64,000 bases of DNA from Aradus depressus (Eukaryota > Arthropoda > Insecta > Hemiptera > Aradidae): the NCBI GenBank assembly GCA_963662175.1, contig OY759214.1:1860001-1924000 (forward strand). Direction: 5' to 3'. The number at the start of each line of letters is the position of its first letter. Within the stretch, counting starts at the first letter, position 1. The position numbers and the translations under genes are program-made. The notes below the pieces were generated by a model. That model did no database searches. It was given only the letters and a program-made list of their open reading frames with translations, and was not told where the DNA came from. Shown here piece by piece: positions 25,601-37,600 of this stretch.

Positions 25601-28600
25601 ACCAGCGCTACTCGCGGCACTAGACTCCAACTAGACTCTTGTTCCTTCCATGGAGAAATATTTCTTTAGATGGAATAGTCTGAACCAATGTTCACCAAAA
25701 ACTCCTTTGGTATTAAGCGATATGACATCGTAGTTGAAAAGACCGGACTAAGACAAGACCAATCCAGGGGGTCTCAGTTCGGAAATTCTGGGTACACATT
25801 TGAAATGTCGTTACGATATGTTCATTCGATCATTGGTTAAAATGTGTAGGCCACCAAATCGCTAAAAGGAAGATGAGGGATGACAGTATTCATGACTTTG
25901 ATCCTCTGGGATCCAAAAACAAAATGAAGTCGTCGGTGAATCACCGGCTAGGTACTACCCCAACTTGAAATATCTGTAAAACTCGGAACTTATGGTGTTC
26001 ACAAACACAGTAATAAATACCTTCTTTTATTTTTAGATTCAGGAGGTCGATAAACACAAAATTCGTGTGAAAGCACAACCGGTTATGTAACTTTCCATGT
26101 ATCATGTACAGATGGGCAAAAAAAAAGCAACTTCAACTTTTTTTTTTTTCATAATTACATATCATCTATCATGAGAATGAAAAAAATAATCTCTAATAGA
26201 AATCTGCTAAAAGGGGAAAAATTGAATTGTAATTTTTTTTTTTTTTTTTTCATTTATTCTAATCGATTTAACTGACAAACTTCCTGAGAATTCATTGCGG
26301 AAAATATGCATTACGAATTAGGATATCTGAAGTTAGAATATGGTGGTGTTGCAGTTATGTAAGAACATATGTGGAACATCGTTATGAACTGGTCCGGTTC
26401 CTGCCACCTAAATGTCAGCCCCGTACAAAACGAAACTGAAACTGGTTTCATTATTTTATTTATAATATTCCGAAATATAAATAACATAAAAATAGATAAT
26501 ATAATAAATAGATATGAAAGGAGTTTGATGTTGAAATGTATCTCTTTGTGTTAGGAACATTATATTATTCTAGTTGCAGAGGGCGCCGCACTTTCGAAAC
26601 CTTGAGCGCGCCGTCCTTCGGATGGGACGTTATACGATGGTCTCGAGCCTGTATAAGGTCAGATACACCTTAAAGATCCCTACCCTTGGGTGAATAAAAT
26701 TTTAAGGTAGGCAAAATTTAGAACTCTCATAGTAGAGTCGGGCTCATGTCCACCAGAGCGCTATTTTGTCGTCTAGGCGATATGACCTCAAAGTTAAAGC
26801 CCGGGCATGAGTTATAATAACTAACTATTCAGTTAACTATCAGACCCTTTCGATACTTGCTCGGCTATAAGAGGTGATCGGAATTTCGTGTTTTCCGACA
26901 CACTGATTCCCAAAAGAGAGAAAAAATCAATATTTGATTTACACGGTGGCTTCTGAATCTTCATACTAAATTTTGTATCGATATATTCATTACATCGATA
27001 GACATGATTCTTTAGTAGAGCTTCTCTCCCGTTCGGCTGATTAAGTGCCATCCTTGTGCGGTTTTGAAGTTGCATATAACATTTCAGGTCAATATATTCA
27101 TTACAACGGCAGTTATTAGAGCTTTTGTGTTAAGCCACCCCCCGAAATGTCCCTTCCATTTGATCCATTTGGCTGAAAATCAATAGGTGTCGTCCTTATG
27201 GTGGGCAAGTAACATTTTCTTTCGATGGCTGAGAGCTGTTTGTTTTTTTCAAACAAAATGTAAAACAATAAATTGTTGCTCTTATCAAGACACGTTCAAA
27301 TGTGGAGGGCATGTTGACCTGTCTATGGAGGGCATGTTGACCTGTCTATGGAGGGCATGTTGACCTGTCTATGGAGGGCATGTTGACCTGTCTGTGGAGG
27401 GCATGTTGACCTGTCTATGGAGGGCATGTTGACCTGTCTATGGAGGGCATGTTGACCTGTCTATGGAGGGCATGTTGACCTGTCTATGCAAGTAGTGTCC
27501 ACATTTTAGCGCTAAGAGAGGGGGGCCTTTTTTCTAAAATCTTAATATCGCTATCGCCGACATAACTCTGATGTATATATGATGAATGTAATGACGAAAT
27601 ATGGACGATACCATACCGGCTTCACTCAAAAACCCTAATAGCTGCCGATTTAATGACTTTATCACCATGAAATTTAGCATGAGGACTGAGAAGCCTCTGT
27701 GCAAGTCAACTATTGATTAAAACGGTAGATTGATTTAAGGGAAAACTTAGTCAACTAAAATAGGTTGATTGGTTTCAGAAAAAACTTAGTTGACTAAAAT
27801 AGCCCTGGGAAATACATTGCCGAATTATGATTACAACGATTTGTTGAGCAGAAAGTTTGAACAAAGAGGAAAGTGTCCGATGCTGTTAGGCAATTTGTGT
27901 TGAACGATCAGCAGCAGCAGGAGCACAATCATTGGGAATCGATTGGAAAGTTGTTATTATCTGTTAGCTATTGATACTGGGGATAGATGGGAAGTGAGAG
28001 TTAACAAGAGGAAAAATGGTACCTGGGAGGAAAATGAAAAGTAAATGTGATGGGACCTGGGTGTATTCAAATAACAGGGACTTTATATAAAGGTATAGTC
28101 ATACAATCACTGGATAACAGGGGAGCAAAGTATCGGTGATTGGATCATTTTATGTGGCTAGATGGAGCTGAACGCTCCACGGCCATTATAACAACTTGTG
28201 TTCGTCCTATATCTTACTAATTACTATTTAAATAAATAAAACTTTGTTTTTTTTGAAATATTGTCTCGTCCATAAAAGTCTATACATAACAAACTACCGG
28301 TTTCGGTATTACACCAACCTCAGGTTCAGTTATAAACCTAAACCTATTTTTATATAACAGGTAAGGAAAAGTATTGAAATTTAAATTTGGAGATCCCCGT
28401 GGCTGTACAGTTAGGTCCCTTCTCTGAATGAGAGCGCCAGTAGCTCAGTGGTATGTGTACTTGCTTACTGAGCTCAAGATCGCCCTTTTGAAACCCGGTT
28501 GAGGTCCTTTAGTCTTTTATCTGGGAGGTGAAAAAGCCCTGAGCACGCCGCCCTTCGGATGGGACGTTAAGCGATGGTCCCCGAGCCTGTACGATGACAG

Positions 28601-31600
28601 GTACTCCTCAAGACTCCTACCTCAGGTGAATAAAAATTTAGGGAAGGCTAAATTTAGGACTCTCATAGTAGAGTCGGGCTCTTATCTACCAGAGCCACAA
28701 AAGAGCGCTCTGGTAGTAGGCGATATGACCTGGATGTTAAAACCCGGACATGAGTCACAATAACTAACTTTAGTGGTAAAACTAATTAAAGATTAAACAC
28801 ATTTATATGTGATATGTTTGTGCATTTAACAAAATGAATACTGAAGACATGAGAGTATTAATTCAATTTAAATCAGAGGCTTTTCCTATCTTTAAATGAA
28901 TAACAATAAAGATATAAATTGAAATTTTAGTTAAATAACGACTTCATTAACTTCGACTTTCGTGTCCCTCTGATGGAAAAGTCGGGTTTTGTTACATAAT
29001 GTATTTTTCAAGACGAATCGATCGAAGCATCGAACTTAATTACATTATTTAGTGTTTTTTTGTTGGTAGCACAGGAATCTTTTACAAGCTATGTGCTAAA
29101 AATGTCGATCTGAAGATAATGACAGTTTATTGCCAGTTAATTATTGTCAGTCATGCCCGGGCTTTAACTAGTTTATATCACCTAACTACCAGAGCACTTT
29201 GTCGTCACTCTGGTAGACATGAGCCCGAAGGACGGCAAGCTCAAAGCTTATTCAGTCAAAACTCAACATAGACTGATTGCATAGCTTCTCCCATACTTCG
29301 TAGAGCTGGGGAAGTAAAGAAAAATATTTCCACATCAGATGAATCAAATGACGTCAATGAGATGTGAAAGTTATTAATGGTGGAGGGGAGAGGGGGGTTC
29401 CAAGTGTGTGTGGTCTGCTGGCCTGCACTCTGCTTCATCAGGTCAACAGAACAGCCGGGAGATGAAGTCCGGCCTAACTTATCTAGGAGAAGGCCTAGCT
29501 TCGGCGTCTACTTCATATGGACCATATCTCTGCATAGAAATACTATCCGGATATTCGAGCTGCCCCTCATTTACTGTTATTCTCATATCCCGATATTCGA
29601 CCCTTTCTAACAGTAGACCTTTCACTAGAGGAGCGACTACATGAGATGTCCATCTAGGAAGCAGACAGACCTACAGCTTTCACCGTCCTCCAACCGCTTC
29701 CTGGCCCCTTCCACCCCAGAGCTGACCCTCAGACTAACGAGAAATCAGTGTTGCCAACCTCTCCCATTAAATTGCTTCAAGAAGTATATTTCAAAGTTAC
29801 TCCGGGTACCTGTAGGTTATAGGTTAGTCACAGGCCGCTCTCCACCATACCCCTAATTTACTGGGTCCAACTCTTTTATCCGCCTAACGGATAAGGAAGT
29901 GATTTCCTTCAAAAAAAGGGGGGGGGGAAGTCGGTGAGTTTCGCTCTCCCTCTAAAATCAATCGACTGATCTGGCTGAAAATCAATAATGTTAGTGACTT
30001 CTGAACCCTATTATAAAATTTCGTGTCGACTCAGTAGTTTGTCATTTATTAGGGTTTTTGAGTTGAACCCTTCTACCTTCTTCCCATTCAGGGAGGCGGA
30101 AAACAAGAAATTCTAGTGGAAACTCAACATCGAATTTCTGACAGATTACATAACTTCCCCTATACTCTGTGTTACTTGGCTAGTAAAAAATATGAAGACG
30201 AATATACCTACAGATTTGTTTAAAAGACTAAAGACTCCGAACTGAGATGTGTTCGACCCCGAGAATAATAAAAATGAAAACTGGAACGTGAGAGGAGGTT
30301 AGACAAATATGTATATGGATGAAGGGGGGGGGGGGGGGGGGGGGGGGGGGGACGTGACCGGAGGGGGTTCCTTTAATATTGCTCTTTAAGTTTCGGGTGG
30401 ATCTTGCGTTTGTGCAACATGACCCGTCTATGTAGAGGGACCTCGGGATCTGTTTAGTGATCAAGTGAGTTTAAACTAACTAAATACGGTGAAACATCTA
30501 TGTACCTATTTTTTTTTTTTTTTTTTTTTTAATCGATCTCTCTAATTGAAAACATTTCTGAAATGTCGTATATTTTTTTACACATTTAAAAATATTCGTT
30601 GTTGAAAACTGTGAAGTCTATGAAATCTAGATTAAGGTAAATTATTGGCAAATAACGTTACTAACCTGTTTAAAATCACAAACCGAGCAACTATGGATAA
30701 CCTGCTAGTTAAAAAAACGAGGGAACAATAGTAGGTAATTATTATAATAATTTTTTACAAACTTCATAATATTATTATTATCTGGAAAAAACTTTATAGC
30801 TATATCAATCAAACTTATATTAATATATATAAATACATTTTTTCAGGAAGAATGATGAGTGATCTGCCTTAGTTTAGAATTGTTTTTAAGACAATATGCA
30901 CTTTCAGCTTTATTTTATAGTTGTTGTTTCAGCATATATTTTATAGTTGTTGTTTCAGCATATATTTTATAGTTGTTGTTTCAGCTTTATTTTATAGTTG
31001 TTGTTTCAGCATATTTTAAATTTCAACATTTCAATATTTATTATTATGTTGTTTGTTTTGGATGAGAGTTGGACCTGTTAGCAGACTGCTCCCCACTAAT
31101 CCGACTCATCCTCTAATGTTTACTAAAGTAAGCTGGCTTTAAGCCTCTCAGTACCCTGCCAGGATCCACCAAGACCGTATCGTACTTTTATCTATCTACC
31201 TGTTCAACCATCACCACACCATCTTAGCATCCCATCACATCCATCATCTGACCATCTAGCAGCCCCCAGTCTCAGAGGCGGCATCCAATCTTATCCGATA
31301 ACAACTTTATTATTTTGCCTATTTTATGAACCTTTATTTTTTATTTCAAACGTTATATTTTTCATGCCTAATATTAAGTTCAATTTTATGTTAATTTAAT
31401 CTAAGTTTTGCTATCTTTTCAGTTGGCCAACTGCTTTTTACCAGGTTTTCTTTTGTTCATTAAATATCTTCTATCATTTTCAATTAAATCCATCTTATTA
31501 TTTACCCTTTATCTATTCTCCAATATTTTGGAGTGGTCCTCCAGAACCGCCAGAGGTTTTATATAGCCAGTTATTAGCAACTCTTATGTTTGATACCACT

Positions 31601-34600
31601 ACCGGTCTATACATATGTTTTACGGTCATTCGAATGGAGGGATCTGGTTTCATAAACCAGGAGGTTATTTTCAATTTTTTTTTGAAGCTGATTGCCTCAT
31701 TTGTCTGATCCTATTTACAAGAATTCTTCCATTCATCCTCGGCTTAACAATACTCCAAAAATTTACAAAGTTTAAATGTTCTTTGTTTCTTGGACCTGCC
31801 AATATATCGTACATTAATTTATTGACTATAAGGGAGGGGGCGATGGGAGAGACGCTTCCTGGAAAGGCTCCAGTCTCTTCGCACTTCTTTCTCCTTATCA
31901 TTATCTCCTTCCCCTCTTTGAAAATGAAAAATGAAAATGAAAATAAATTTTATTCTGGGACCGAGGTCCCCTAAGAATAAATACATGACAGACACTGGAC
32001 AGAGTAACAAATAGAATGAAATATCAGTGATGGGATAAAGGTGCTACAGTGGATAAAACCAAGAGCAAAATAAATAAAACTAAGTAAAAAAAATCATTGA
32101 ATAAAAATAAAATAAATAATTATGATAAAATTAAAAATAAATAATAAATAAGTAAACTTAAAAAATAATAGTAAAAAATGAGTTAAATTACAGATTCATT
32201 AAGAAGACATCAAGATAGGATAAATATGTCTAAATAAATATGTAGAGGATAAAATAAAATAAAGAGAAAAAACAGTAGGTATGTATATAAAAAACAAGCT
32301 TGTGGAGGAGGGAATCTAGCCCAGGCTTCCTATAAAATTAATTTAAGAAAAACTTATGAAAAAAATAAAATAAGAGGATGAAGATGAAAAGATAAATAAA
32401 ATAAATAAGCAAAGACAATGAAAAAAAATAATAAAATATGTTAAGGAGAGGGAAAGTATGGAAGAAGGGGAATAAGAGGCTAATCAGAGGGAGAAGATTG
32501 TTTATTGAGGAGGAATTGGAATAGGGAGGATTTGAAGGAGGCCATGGAAGGAGAGTGACGGATGAGGGGAGGCAGGGAGTTCCAGAGGGAGGAGGCTTGG
32601 ACAAGGAAAGAGTTGTGGAAGGCAGAGGAACGATGGGAGGGGATGAAGAGGTCCGAAGGACGGGATCTGGTGTGTCTTTGGTGGACAGAGGACTTGAATT
32701 GGAACATTTGGTAAAGGTAGTAAGGTTCTTTGGATTTTAACATTTGGAAGAGGAAGGAACCTAGGAGGTAATCACGGCGGTAGGAGGGTTTGAGCCATTT
32801 CAACTCGGAGTACCAGGGCGAGATGTGAGCATCTCTAGGGACATCGAAAACAAACCTGATGTGAGCGTTTAGGGTTCGTTGGAATTTGTTATCAAGTCCC
32901 TTGCTCAGATCATAATAGACCAGGCACCCGTAATCGAAATGGGGAAAGATGAGGGAGGATACGAGGAGTTGTCGGGAACTTTGTGATAGAGAGTGACGGG
33001 AGCGTTTAAATTGTGCTAGGGATTGAAAGGATTTACGGGAAATGTAGGATACGTGATCTTTCCAGGAAAGGGATTGGTCTAGGATGATACCCAGGTTTTT
33101 GACTCTCGTCGAGTAGTTAATATCGGTGTCGTCCAGCTTTAAGTGAGGGGGGTCGAGTAAGTTACTGAGGAGCTTCTTGTTGCCTAATAAAATTGCTTGA
33201 GTCTTGTCGGGATTAAGAAGGAGTTTGTTCTGTTTGGCCCAGGATGATATCGAATTGATATCATCTGATACCTGAGAAAAATCTCCTCTTTGGTTGGTTC
33301 GGTTGAAAATCACTAGGTGTCGTCCTTATGGGGTTTCAGATCCACACATAAAATGATGTATGAATTCATTCAGTATACCATCAGTTAATATTTTTATGTT
33401 AAGCCAAATGTGATATGAAAAAAAAAAATTGAAAAAAACCGCACTGTGTTGATCGGTTCAACCGTTTAAGAGTTGTGGGAACGTACAAACAAATGAACAA
33501 ACTTACAGTTTGACGCATAACATTTATTTTTCTGTTATCGAGGCCTAAAAAATACTAATCATTAAAAAACGAAAAAAAAAAAATAGTTGTGCATCGTGAA
33601 GTTCTGGATTAATTCATCAATTTTCATCTTGAATTCAACTTGAAAATTTTCGGAAACAGTTTCCACATTAAAGTGAGATACTAAGGATGAGATTATTATA
33701 GGTCGAATCGAAAATTGTGATATCGATATCTGCAATGAGGAAAATCAGCCTTAAGGTTAAATGTCCTTGTTTTAGTTCTCAGCTCGGCCACCAAGTAGTG
33801 CTGTAAATTTAATGAAAAGTATTAAATGTATTTTGGCTAAACGGCTAAATTGTTTTAATTTTTTTTTTTCCTTTGTAGATACTCAAAATTGATATAACAC
33901 TTCACTTTGAAAAATTTGAAATTCCTATTAACATTTTTTTATCTATTTTTTTTACATGTTATCTTTTTCCTTTTTTAAAAATTACCGGTAGGGTCATGAA
34001 AGTAGACGGTTCAAAGAGTTCATATAATTTTTCAGAATCAAAATTGGATGAACAGATGAAATGGAAACAGAAAAATACAAAGTATGTACTGGGGGTCCCG
34101 TCGCGGGGCGGATTGAATATTTTCCAGGTATTTCAAGGTCGTTGCTCCACAAGCCACACTGCATTGTGTTCACTTGAAGACTTCGAAATAATAAACATAA
34201 AAGAAGCCACTGACAAGTCTACCTTCCTATATTGTCAAGTTAGCACCCACCATGTTAATATAGATATTAAAATTCTTGACTTTCTTACAAAAAAAATTAA
34301 AAAACACTTGTGGTTTTAGTAAAACCAGCCAAGTATCTGAAAATAGACATGAAAAACAATTCTCAGAGGGAATTTTAAATTTCTAGTTATTGTGACGCCA
34401 CACTTTTAACTACGAGGTCATATCGCCTACTACCAGAGCGCTCTTTCATCACTCTGACGGACATGAGCCCAAATCTACTATGAGAGTTCCAAAGAGTTGC
34501 ATATCCTTAAACGTTATTCATCTAGGGTAGGAGTCATAGACGAGTACCTGATATCGTACAAGCTCGGGACCCATCCGAAGGACGGCATAAAAAAGGACCT

Positions 34601-37600
34601 CGGCCGTTCTTGAGTTCAGTAGGCAAGCACGCTACCCCTGAGTTGCTAGTGCCCTCTATTATAGTTACAGCAATTACAGACCACTAAAGTTTATAACTCC
34701 ATAGTGGCTTGCCCGCATAGGGCTTATATTTTTCGGTAGCAATTGTGTATATGTTATGGTGAGTCTAATATAATTCTGTTAGTATTGATAACTACCGGCC
34801 AATATTAATAATAACAGCGTAATTTGATTGGTTTGATTAATAACACTATTAATTACATTTACCGGTATCAATAATTCCCTGTTTGGCCTGCAGGCCGACC
34901 ATATATGGTAGTATTATAACCACGGTTAATACGAGTATAATAAAAAAAAAAATTGTAACAAGTCATACACTTAATATACAGGGTGGCCCAGATAAGCGGG
35001 CCACAAGTATAATAACTCCTAAACGGTTAGAGATATCAAAATTGTGCAAAGGACTAACGTTGTAGCACTCGCCGAGAGCTATAGTATGGCGTCCTCGAAA
35101 AGACATAAATGACCCTTTTAATGGCTCAAACAGCCCTTCGAAGGGCGGGGTTCCCTTTTGACCCTTAAGTTTCATTACATTTTATTAAAGTACTAAAGAA
35201 ACAAAGAAGAACTGTGCAAACAGATATTTGATACGTCAAGTAGTTCTCAGAAAAAAAAGTTTAAAGTTCACGTTTTTCTTATTCTGAAGTTATTAAATTG
35301 CAACTAACTTCAGAATAAGAAAAACGTGAACTTTAAACGTTTTTTTTCTGAGAACTACTTGACGTATCAAAAATCTGTTTGCACAGTTCTTCCGTGTTTC
35401 TTTAGTACTTTAATAAAATGTAATGAAACTTAAGGGTCAAAAGGGAACCCCGCCCTTCGAAGGGCTGCTTGAGCCATTAAAAGGGTCATTTATGTCTTTT
35501 CGAGGACGCCATACAATAGCTCTCGGCGAGTGCTACAACTTTAGTCCTATGCACAATTTTGATATCTCTAACCGTTTAGGAGTTATTTCACTCGTGGCCC
35601 GCTTGTCTGGGCCACCCTATATGTATATATTATTATAACCTCCAAAATGTTCCCGCCATTTACACCCCAGCTGTACGAAATATAAGCCAAGTTACGTAAT
35701 ACAGATTTCTAATATGATTTAAAAAATATCTGAATGTGTGGGTGTATGTGTCTGTCGATATTTTTTGTGTGGCTTGAACTCTATAAGGACAACACCTATA
35801 GATGTTCAGCCAAATCGACCAAAGTGAAGGGAGAGATCAAATAAAAAATCCTAATAACGGTCATTGTAATAATTTAACTTATCGACACAAAATTTAGTAT
35901 AAGGATTTAGGAGCCTCTAGGTAAGTCAAGTATTGAATATTAGCGCAAACGGTCGACTGGTTCTGGAGGGGGAGGGACAAATGATTAACAATTGGTTAAT
36001 TCGTTGTGGGGTATCATATTATGGATGCGGGATGTTGACGCGCCCATTGGTCCTTTTAGTTAGTTTTAGCCAAGCGAGGTGGGAAATATTGACAATAACC
36101 GCTTCTAATGATTAATTCACGTAAATTAATCACTTTAACCTCGTAATTTGGTTTAATACCTACCGAGTTGGGGCGACCGATTACGGCACTTTGGACGTTA
36201 GTCATCTGTGATTCCTGTAACTGTTACACTTGAATACCTGAAAGATACCTGAGTGTGTACCTCACACTGAACCTGTTATAGGTTAAACAAAATACCATTT
36301 TTTTTTCTCTCTTTTTCGTATTTAGGTTCCTAATTATATTTTTTAATTGTATATTTTTAATAAAACTGCTCGTTCAAGAAATATTTGAACCTAAAATGTA
36401 AAATTTGCTTCGAAATAAAAATAAAAACCTCATTGAAATTGAAAGAAAGGGAGCCCAAGGCCGAGCGACAACGAGGGTAGGGCCCGTCCTTGTCGAATAT
36501 TTCACAGTTCACATGTTTAACATTTAGAGAGCAGACAAAGAAGAACACTTTAACATGTGTAAACATACATAAATGAAATAGGTACCACTTCAGCAATGTG
36601 AGCCGTCTTATTGAACCTGTTAATAAACCATTCATGTTGACTGCATTTTTTTTAACGAGGAAACAGGAAAAGAATATCTACCTTTAATGGAGGGCGCCGG
36701 TAGCTCAGTGGTATGCGTGCTTGCCTTCTGAGCTCAAGATTGTGGGTTCGAAACCCGACCGAGGTTCTTAGTTTATTTTATATGGGAGGTAAAATAAACT
36801 TAAGCACGCCATCCTTCGGATGGAACGTAAAGCGATGATCCCTTGTACGATGTCAGGTACCTACTCGTTAAAGACCCCTGCCCTTGGTGAATACAAATTT
36901 ATTGCAGGCAAAATTTAGGACCCCCACAGTAGAGTCGAGCTCATGTCCACCCACTACGAAAGAGCGCTCTGGTAGTAGGCGATATGACCTCGTAGTTAAA
37001 GCCCAGGCATATCTTCAGGTGAAAAAAAAGTCAGTGAATCACCATATGTGTACTTCCCCAGCACGAATTAATAATTAATTACAAATAATTCACGCAGTAA
37101 GAAATTCTATGTTGAGTTTTTATCCCGAATTTCATATCTTCCGACGCCACCCACTGATCCAAAAAATTAAAAAAACATTTGTTGTCTATCTATGTATGTG
37201 TAGACTCGAACTTCCCTTCGAGTACCTACCTCACAAAGGCTTGGAACCATCGCTTAACGTCCCATCCGAAGGACAGCGTGCTCAAGGTCTTTTTGACCTC
37301 CCAGGTGAAAAAAACCTAAGACATCGGACGTGTTTTGAATTGCGGCGGGGGGAAGATTGTATTTTATACAAACAACTTCTCTCTCGGGTTCTGTATTTTA
37401 TACAAACAACTTCTCTCTCGGGTTCTGGGATGTTTGTAAATAATTTAATAACTAACATTTAATAATTATTTAACTTTCATTGTCACTGAGCCGTTAATAA
37501 CCTACATTGTAGAATGGACAGACAACTAAAAATGTTAAAAACTCATAATGTATATTGAATCTTAATAATAACTATTGAAGGATATATTTCGATGTGTGGT

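Noticed and set aside
29377..29856. Overlapping plus-strand frames of 71-78 codons
   Set aside because: The frames overlap in different phases with no domain, signal peptide or matching splice sites.
33996..34319. A 107-codon plus-strand frame starting MKVDGSKSSYNF
   Set aside because: No recognisable domain, and its lysine/isoleucine-rich end reflects AT bias. No promoter or splice evidence.
34963..35638. Two similar proteins of about 70 residues on opposite strands (MKLKGQKGTPPFEG type)
   Set aside because: They are mirror images created by the arms of the fold-back element. Similarity between them reflects the inverted duplication, not selection.
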